Part shown: one piece after another, positions 58,964 through 64,000 of the stretch | Numbering within the stretch: position 1 is the stretch's first letter | How the letters are laid out: every line of letters begins with the position of its first letter | NCBI GenBank assembly: GCA_019636335.1 | Contig: JAHBXR010000001.1 | Coordinates: forward strand, 1-64,000 | From: Pirellulales bacterium | Lineage (GTDB): Bacteria; Planctomycetota; Planctomycetia; Pirellulales; JAEUIK01 | Length of the DNA stretch: 64,000 nt | Direction: 5' to 3' | Position numbers and translations under genes: made by a program | The notes under the pieces: model-generated | Seen by the model: only the letters and a program-made list of their open reading frames with translations | Databases searched by the model: none | What the model was told of the DNA's origin: nothing

Positions 58964-60052
58964 CTACGGAAACCGTCGCAACAGGGTCGCGCTCAGGGCA
59001 CATTCGCCCGCCAGCAGGCCGAACGCCGCGAAGAGCAGGGGGGGAAAGCTCCAGCCACGCTCTTGGAACGGCTGAACGGCCAGTTCGCGGTAGTCGGTGA
59101 ACCGTTGTTCTTCGACCTTCGATTTTTCCAACCGGTCGATCTCGGCGTAGATGCGCTCGAGAGAGTCGGTGTCGGTGGCGCGGAAGTACTGGCCGCCGGT
59201 TTCCTCGGCCAGCTTGGTGAGCGTCTCTTCGTCGATGCTCACCTGCACCCAACGCATGACCATTTCGCCCGAGAAGGGATCTTCGACTGGAACGGGGGCT
59301 TCGCCTCGCGTGCCGACGCCGATCGTGTAGATCTTGACGCCCAGGGTCTTGGCCACGGTGGCGGCCGCCAGTGGATCGAGATCCCCCGCGTTGTTCTCGC
59401 CGTCGGTCAGCAGCACGATTACCTTGCTCTTGACCGGCGCCGCGCCGTCGCGGCGGCTATCTTCGAGTCCTTGCAGCCGTTCGACGGCCAGGCCCAGGGC
59501 ATCGCCGATCGCGGTGCCGTCCTCACGTTCGTCGCTCACGATCTGCGACGTTCGCAAGGCGTCGACCGTATAGCCGTGATCGAGCGTCAGCGGGCATGTG
59601 GCGTCGGCAAAGCGGGCGAACGTGATCAGTCCGACCAGGTCATTCGTGCGGCCGGTCAGCCCCTCGCCGCCGGAGATGAAATCGGCCGCGACGCGCTTGA
59701 GCGCCGTCAGTCGATCGACCGGCTGGCCATCGAGCTCGAAGTCGTGGGCTCGCATGCTGCCCGAGCGGTCGACGACCATCTGAATGGCGATGCCTTCGGC
59801 GTCCGTGGTGGTGAGCGTCTTGCCCCACTGCGGGCGAGCCAGGGCCACGACCAGCACCACCAGCGCGGCGACTCGCAACGCGGCGGGCAACCAGGCGAGT
59901 CGCGTACGCCAGGTCGAGCCTGTGGCCCGGGCCACGTCGAGCGAGCTGAACTTTACCGCCGACCAAGGCCGCTTGACGAACAAACGCCAGGCCACCAGCG
60001 GGACGAGCAAGAGCAACAGCGCAAACCAGATCGAAGGGGAATGGAACGTCAT
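58964..60052 (-). CDS. batA: BatA-like VWA membrane protein
   Basis: This 362-residue protein shares the layout of BatB: an N-terminal helix (IWFALLLLLVPLVAWRLF), a second helix (ALRVAALVVLVVALARPQW), a VWA domain and a C-terminal helix. The adhesion site is DRSGSM near residue 96, with TAIGDALG near 175 and LLTDGENNAGDLDP near 205. The start shares ATGA with the stop of the upstream gene. VWA proteins of this group are thought to work with MoxR ATPases on envelope protein complexes. Confidence 0.9.
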   Translation of the reverse strand: MTFHSPSIWFALLLLLVPLVAWRLFVKRPWSAVKFSSLDVARATGSTWRTRLAWLPAALRVAALVVLVVALARPQWGKTLTTTDAEGIAIQMVVDRSGSMRAHDFELDGQPVDRLTALKRVAADFISGGEGLTGRTNDLVGLITFARFADATCPLTLDHGYTVDALRTSQIVSDEREDGTAIGDALGLAVERLQGLEDSRRDGAAPVKSKVIVLLTDGENNAGDLDPLAAATVAKTLGVKIYTIGVGTRGEAPVPVEDPFSGEMVMRWVQVSIDEETLTKLAEETGGQYFRATDTDSLERIYAEIDRLEKSKVEEQRFTDYRELAVQPFQERGWSFPPLLFAAFGLLAGECALSATLLRRFP

Positions 60053-61245
60053 GTCGTAACCTCTTGGGGTTCACGCGACGGGCGAGCGGTAGTCGTCGTG
60101 CCAGCGCTGGCGTTCGCCGGGTGGTCTGGCTGGGTCTCTTCCGCGGTGCCGCGGACAAACGTTTCGGCCGCCCCACGCGCGGCATACACGTCGTCGCTGG
60201 CCGGCGAGAAGCAGGCGAACTTCACCAGGTCAGCCGCTTCGAGAAACCGGGTCAGGAGTCGCTTGTGCTCGGTGGCGAAGTTCGCGTTGTGCGTCAGGCC
60301 GGCAAGGAACTCGGGGGTCGTCTGGCGCGGTGCTCGCAGGGCGAATCGCCGCTCGATGTAGCTACGCACGATATCAGTCATGACCACATACAGGTCCTGC
60401 ATCCGGCCGCGAGCGAGATATTCGTCCACCTCGACCCGGGCCAACTCGGCGAGCGCCCATTCGGCCGCGGTGAGCGGACGACGGTCTCGGCGGTACCACC
60501 ACACACCGGCCGCCGTGGCAATCGCGGCTGCTCCGCTGGCATACCACCACCACCACAGGGGCGTCGTCAGAGGCGGTGCGATTTCCACTTCCCCCTTGAT
60601 GTCGTGAAACTTCAACGGGTCGGCATCGGCCGGCAGCGTCGAAGCGATCTCGATCGACAGCGTGGGCGAAGTCAGCTCGCCCGTTGTTTGAACGCCCGCC
60701 TTGTTCGTCTTGTAGGCGATGGTGACACCGGGCACCTCGACCGGGCCGGCCGCGAGCGATTCGACCACTTGCATGCGGGTCCAGGTGCGTCCGTTGTCGC
60801 TGGGCACGTCGAAGGCGTCACGCGTCTCGCGGACAGTGAGCGAACCGAGCGTTTGTTCGTCGGCAGGGAAGGTGACGAGAGTTCCGGTAGGGGCCTCGAC
60901 GCGGAAGCGGATCGTCACGGGATCGGCCACCTGCGCCGTCGCGCGATCGGCGGTCACGGTGAAGTGGACGCCATCTTTCTCGGTGGATTGCGTGACAGAA
61001 GCTGTTGCATTCGCGGTTGTTTGATCCGTTGCAATAGCTGGAGTTGCCGTAGCGAGCAGTGCCAACAACAGGATCGCACTGCTGCGACCAACGGCTCGCG
61101 CCGTCCGTGCCCTGCCAGTAGTGCCACGCCAGCGACGACTCGAATTGGTCGAGTCGGCACTAGCACATCGCACCTTCGTGTTCTTTGCGCCTTCGCGGTG
61201 CAATTTCTTCACAGCGTTGCGTTGAAATAAGTCGTCGAGTGTCAT
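60049..61245 (-). CDS. Bat-operon membrane protein, BatD/DUF4381-like, with repeat-derived N-terminus
   Basis: This 398-residue protein has a positively charged N-terminus of about 55 residues, a hydrophobic segment (SSAILLLALLATATPAIA), an Ig-like beta domain (DPVTIRFRVEAPTGTLVTF; VEVPGVTIAYKTNKAG), a membrane helix near 235 (WWWWYASGAAAIATAAGVWW) and a cytoplasmic helical domain (AEWALAELARVEVDEYLARG). Its ATG overlaps the upstream DUF58 stop by four bases, which fixes the start. The early codons include a common dispersed repeat (61171-61200). It is transcribed just before batA; the family assignment is tentative. Confidence 0.75.
   Translation of the reverse strand: MTLDDLFQRNAVKKLHREGAKNTKVRCASADSTNSSRRWRGTTGRARTARAVGRSSAILLLALLATATPAIATDQTTANATASVTQSTEKDGVHFTVTADRATAQVADPVTIRFRVEAPTGTLVTFPADEQTLGSLTVRETRDAFDVPSDNGRTWTRMQVVESLAAGPVEVPGVTIAYKTNKAGVQTTGELTSPTLSIEIASTLPADADPLKFHDIKGEVEIAPPLTTPLWWWWYASGAAAIATAAGVWWYRRDRRPLTAAEWALAELARVEVDEYLARGRMQDLYVVMTDIVRSYIERRFALRAPRQTTPEFLAGLTHNANFATEHKRLLTRFLEAADLVKFACFSPASDDVYAARGAAETFVRGTAEETQPDHPANASAGTTTTARPSREPQEVTT
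61171..61200. repeat. Dispersed repeat inside a coding region
   Basis: CACCTTCGTGTTCTTTGCGC followed by CTTCGCGGTG is a sequence of the type commonly scattered between genes in planctomycetes. Here it is translated on the minus strand as HREGAKNTKV within the first 30 residues of the gene above. Confidence 0.5.
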
Positions 61246-62123
61246 CGTGCTCTCCGGGCTCCGCGTTTGTGGAACAGTCGGCGGAGCGGCTCGACGAAAT
61301 CTTCACCGGTCGCCAGCGTGACGGGATCCATTTTCAGTCGTCGCAGGAGCTGCTTGCGCGTTTGATGCTCCGCCTCGGCACGTGCCTTGTATTCCGCTCG
61401 CCAGGCGGGGCTCGAGGTGTCGACGAGCATCATTTCGCCCGTTTCGGCATCGGCTAACTCGACGAGGCCCACGTTCGGCAGTTCCTGTTCGCGGCGGTCG
61501 CCGATCATGATCGGGATGATGTCGTGGCGGCGGCGCGCGACGCGCAAGGCTCGTTCGTAGCCCCGGTCCTGAAAGTCGCTGATCAGAAAGACCACCGAGC
61601 GGCGATCGACCGTCTTGTTCAAGTGGTCGAGCGCGGCGGTGATGTTCGTCCCGCTGCCGATCGGTTGACAGTAGAGCAGCTCGCGAATGACCCGCAGCAC
61701 GTGCTTCGAGCGTTTGCCGGGGGGGACCACCTTCTCGATCTGATCGGTGAAGAGGATCAGCCCGACCTTGTCGTCGCTCTTGATGGCCGAGAAGGCGAGC
61801 GTGGCGCCCAGTTCGGCCACCAGCTCGCGCTTGAGCTGATGCTGAGTGCCGACGTCTTGCGAGGCGCTCAGATCGACGAGCAGATAGACGGTGAGTTCGC
61901 GTTCTTCGCGAAACTGCTTGATATAAGGATCGCCTGCCCGGGCGGTGACGTTCCAGTCGATGGCGCGAACGTCGTCACCTTCAAAGTAGGGACGCACCTC
62001 TTCGAACTCGATCCCGCGCCCCTTGAAGGCGGAACGATACTGCCCGCTCATCAAGGAGTCGACGATGTGCGTCGTGTGAATCTCGACACGACGGATCTTC
62101 TTGAGCATGTCCTTGGGAATCAT
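61242..62123 (-). CDS. DUF58 domain protein
   Basis: This 293-residue protein is a DUF58 member, a VWA-related family always found with MoxR ATPases. The signature is GIEFEEVRPYFEGDDVRAIDWN near residue 37-58 (key words RPYFEGDDVRAIDW), then FREERELTVYLLVDLSAS and FLISDFQDRGYE near 180. It has no membrane helix. It lies between moxR and the BatD-like gene, and the gap to moxR is filled by a repeat element. The ATG at 62123 is preceded by the repeat and lacks a ribosome site; a second ATG lies at 62108. Confidence 0.92.
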   Translation of the reverse strand: MIPKDMLKKIRRVEIHTTHIVDSLMSGQYRSAFKGRGIEFEEVRPYFEGDDVRAIDWNVTARAGDPYIKQFREERELTVYLLVDLSASQDVGTQHQLKRELVAELGATLAFSAIKSDDKVGLILFTDQIEKVVPPGKRSKHVLRVIRELLYCQPIGSGTNITAALDHLNKTVDRRSVVFLISDFQDRGYERALRVARRRHDIIPIMIGDRREQELPNVGLVELADAETGEMMLVDTSSPAWRAEYKARAEAEHQTRKQLLRRLKMDPVTLATGEDFVEPLRRLFHKRGARRAR

Positions 62124-62223
62124 GAGTGGTCAGTGGTCAGTGGTCAGGGGGCAGGGGTCAGGGGGCAGGGGTCAGTGGGCAGTGAGTGGCTGACCACTAG
62201 CCACCGACCACTGTCCACTCTGC
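62124..62223. repeat. GTGGTCAG-type repeat filling the moxR-DUF58 gap
   Basis: AGTGGTCAG units at 62126-62147 are followed by GGGGGCAGGGGTCA units, and then by a complementary run (CTGACCACTAG at 62190-62200 and CCGACCACTG at 62204-62213). The element can fold into a long hairpin and lies exactly between the stop codon of moxR and the start of the next gene. It is the same type as 38228-38322. Confidence 0.7.
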
Positions 62224-63240
62224 TTAAGGTACGGCGACGTGATCGAGCACCATGCGGACGATGTCGGCCGAGGTCTTCTCCTCGGCTTCCGCTTCGTACG
62301 TGACGATGACGCGGTGACGCAGCACGTCGGGGGCCATGTCTTTCACGTCTTGCGGCACGACGTAGCCACGACCGCGGAGGAAAGCGCTCGCCTTGGCGGC
62401 CAAGGTCAGATTGATCGTCGCGCGCGGCGAGGCGCCGAATTGCACCAACTCGGCCAGCCCGGGCAGACCCGACTTCGACGGTTCACGCGTCGCCATGATG
62501 AGATCCACCACGTAATCCTCGATCCGCGGATCGACATAGATCTCGTCGACCAGTTCGCGTGCCGACACGATATGCGCCGGCGTCAGCACCGAGCTTACGG
62601 CAAAGGTCGGACGGGTGCGGGCCATGCGGCGGAGAATCTCACGTTCCTCCTCCCGGTTCGGATAGCCCACGATGACCTTGAGCATGAAGCGGTCGACCTG
62701 AGCTTCGGGCAGCGGGTAGGTCCCTTCCTGCTCGATCGGGTTTTGCGTGGCCATCACGAGGAACGGATTGTCGAGCGGGAACGTCTCGCCGCCGATCGTG
62801 ACCTGGCGTTCTTGCATCGCTTCGAGTAGGGCGCTCTGTACCTTGGCCGGCGCACGATTGATTTCGTCGGCCAGGATCAGGTTGGCGAAGATCGGACCCT
62901 TCCGCACGACGAACTCTTGCGTCTGCGGACGATAGATCTGCGTACCGACGAGATCGGCCGGCAGCAAGTCGGGGGTGAACTGAATGCGGCTGAAGGTGGT
63001 CGAGATGCCGCGCGACAGCGAGGCGACGGCGGTCGTCTTGGCCAGACCGGGCACACCTTCGATCAGCAAGTGGCCGTTGCCCAGCAGGCCCACCAGCATC
63101 TGGTGAATGAGCCGGTCCTGGCCGACGAGCACGCGGCCGATTTCGTCGACGAGCTGGCGGAAGGGTTGGCTGCGCTGCTTGATTTCTTCGCCCAGTTCGG
63201 CGATACGTCGGTGCGCGGAATCAGCGTGGACGGTGGCCAT
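62224..63240 (-). CDS. MoxR-family AAA+ ATPase
   Basis: This 338-residue ATPase has Walker A GVPGLAKTT near residue 62, Walker B LILADEINR near 122, sensor 1 VMATQNP near 163 and the arginine-finger region EAQVDRFMLKV near 182. It belongs to the MoxR group that acts as a chaperone with VWA proteins. I set the start at 63240 because AGGAG lies eight bases upstream; the longer frame is without support. It is the first gene of the Bat operon. Confidence 0.94.
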   Translation of the reverse strand: MATVHADSAHRRIAELGEEIKQRSQPFRQLVDEIGRVLVGQDRLIHQMLVGLLGNGHLLIEGVPGLAKTTAVASLSRGISTTFSRIQFTPDLLPADLVGTQIYRPQTQEFVVRKGPIFANLILADEINRAPAKVQSALLEAMQERQVTIGGETFPLDNPFLVMATQNPIEQEGTYPLPEAQVDRFMLKVIVGYPNREEEREILRRMARTRPTFAVSSVLTPAHIVSARELVDEIYVDPRIEDYVVDLIMATREPSKSGLPGLAELVQFGASPRATINLTLAAKASAFLRGRGYVVPQDVKDMAPDVLRHRVIVTYEAEAEEKTSADIVRMVLDHVAVP

Positions 63241-63656
63241 GCGTGGCACTCCTGTCGGGTCGTGCTGGGGTGGCGGGCGTGATTTCGCCGGCCGATAAGA
63301 TGTTGGGCGTGTTGCCGCCATTCCTACGGCGACCCCGAAAAAATGGTTCGCCAGCGGCAAAAAGACTTGGCCTAGACGGGGGCGTACGACCGGACGAGCC
63401 GGCGAAACCCCACTCACCGGCCGATTGAGAACGCCTCATGCGAGGAGGCAGACGCGAGCCCGATCAATCGATGAGCAGAAGGGTGCCCAAAGGTTGACCG
63501 GGGTGGCACAGTATTAACCTGGCGCGGCACGTCATGCACGTCCGAACTCGCACCGACTTGCTCCCTCTGCCCCTGTCGGTGCGCCTCGCTGACGGGGGCA
63601 TCCTGAAAAAACCGTCAGGTTCGCAGCATGCCGCTCTCCGGCGAGCGGAGTTTGCG
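63241..63656. other. Intergenic region with one hairpin
   Basis: This 416-base gap lies upstream of moxR and downstream of the ceramidase-like gene. TGCCCCTGTC (about 63567-63576) pairs with GACGGGGGCA (about 63593-63602), with one G-T wobble and a loop that contains CCTCGCTGA, similar to the repeat at 10122. No gene is seen. Confidence 0.45.
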
Positions 63657-64000
63657 CTACTTCACGTCCTTGAGCCCGGTGGCGGCCGGAGCGAAGCGGC
63701 CCGTCATGATGTAGATGTTGACGAGCGCCCGGTTCATCATTTCTTCGCCCGCCCCGAGTTGCACGGGAGACATGGTCGGGTCGGCGCCGTAGCCGCCTTC
63801 GGACGCGGCCTCGATCGTCGGGAAGTACAACTGGTGCCCGTTGGCATAGCCGAAGAAGAGCGTGTGATCGAGATACGAACGCTCCTTGAGACGGTTCGAG
63901 TGGTTCGAGAAGAACTCGCCCGAGCCGCTCACGATCGCCAGGTTGCCGTTGAGCACGATGGTGTTCATCTCCGGCTTGAGGCCGTCGCCGTACTCCTCCA
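63657..64000 (-). CDS. C-terminal part of a neutral/alkaline ceramidase-like protein
   Basis: The visible part is the end of a longer gene whose 5' portion is outside the window. Reading through the edge gives EEYGDGLKPEMNTIVLNG, so the ATG at 63968 is internal. The text NLAIVSGSGEFFSNHSNRLK, LFFGYANGHQLYFPTIEAA and EGGYGADP is characteristic of neutral ceramidase-like proteins of planctomycetes. The family hydrolyses ceramide N-acyl bonds, but many bacterial members have no tested activity. It is the last gene on this side. Confidence 0.7.
   Translation of the reverse strand, partial: EEYGDGLKPEMNTIVLNGNLAIVSGSGEFFSNHSNRLKERSYLDHTLFFGYANGHQLYFPTIEAASEGGYGADPTMSPVQLGAGEEMMNRALVNIYIMTGRFAPAATGLKDVK

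Overview
The window is GC-rich, densely coded bacterial chromosome. The gene content points to a planctomycete, most likely of the Pirellulales type; this is inferred from gene families and not from a marker gene. The pointers are a trypsin-like protease with an N-terminal SHD1-type domain, a redoxin/cytochrome c/copper-monooxygenase fusion, a MoxR-DUF58-VWA 'Bat' operon, small secreted Pro/Val-rich proteins, and many short hairpin repeats between genes. I see no rRNA, tRNA, CRISPR array, prophage or insertion sequence.

Layout. 1-10 kb holds a universal stress protein/bestrophin pair, a LysR/NhaR-like regulator, dnaA (not in a dnaN/rpmH setting), a two-domain acetyltransferase, a double-PDZ exported protein, an NAD(P)HX epimerase and a B12-binding-type radical SAM protein. 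10.0-10.7 kb is an island of short repeats. 10.7-12.6 kb has a glutamine amidotransferase and an enolase-superfamily enzyme. 12.7-18 kb is a three-gene ABC export operon led by an 875-residue lipoprotein. 18.4-22.8 kb has a membrane sulfatase-superfamily protein, a secreted low-complexity protein and a PAS/AAA+/Fis regulator whose ATPase motifs are degenerate. 22.9-23.2 kb holds a candidate structured RNA on the + strand with its own -10 box, an operator-like palindrome and an intrinsic terminator. 23.3-38.0 kb is a complete 14-gene complex I operon (nuoA to nuoN, minus strand). It is preceded by a perfect CRP/FNR-type dyad and carries a repeat hairpin between nuoD and nuoE.

38.3-53.5 kb contains a TMTC-like TPR membrane protein, 6-phosphogluconolactonase, the SHD1-protease, an ABC1/UbiB kinase-like protein, an RND permease without a visible periplasmic partner, a P-II protein, a small lipoprotein, a 2Fe-2S ferredoxin, dprA and the redoxin/cytochrome/PHM-like protein. 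53.5-63.2 kb is the Bat operon (moxR, DUF58, a membrane protein, two VWA proteins, a Gln-rich TPR protein, BatD, BatE), transcribed on the minus strand. The window ends inside a ceramidase-like gene.

The complex I operon is the respiratory core. The Bat operon is a chaperone/VWA envelope system. The leads I rate highest are the 22.9-23.2 kb RNA, the CRP-type site in front of nuoA, the regulator with lost ATPase motifs beside the RNA, and the repeat families that lie inside operons and even inside a coding region.
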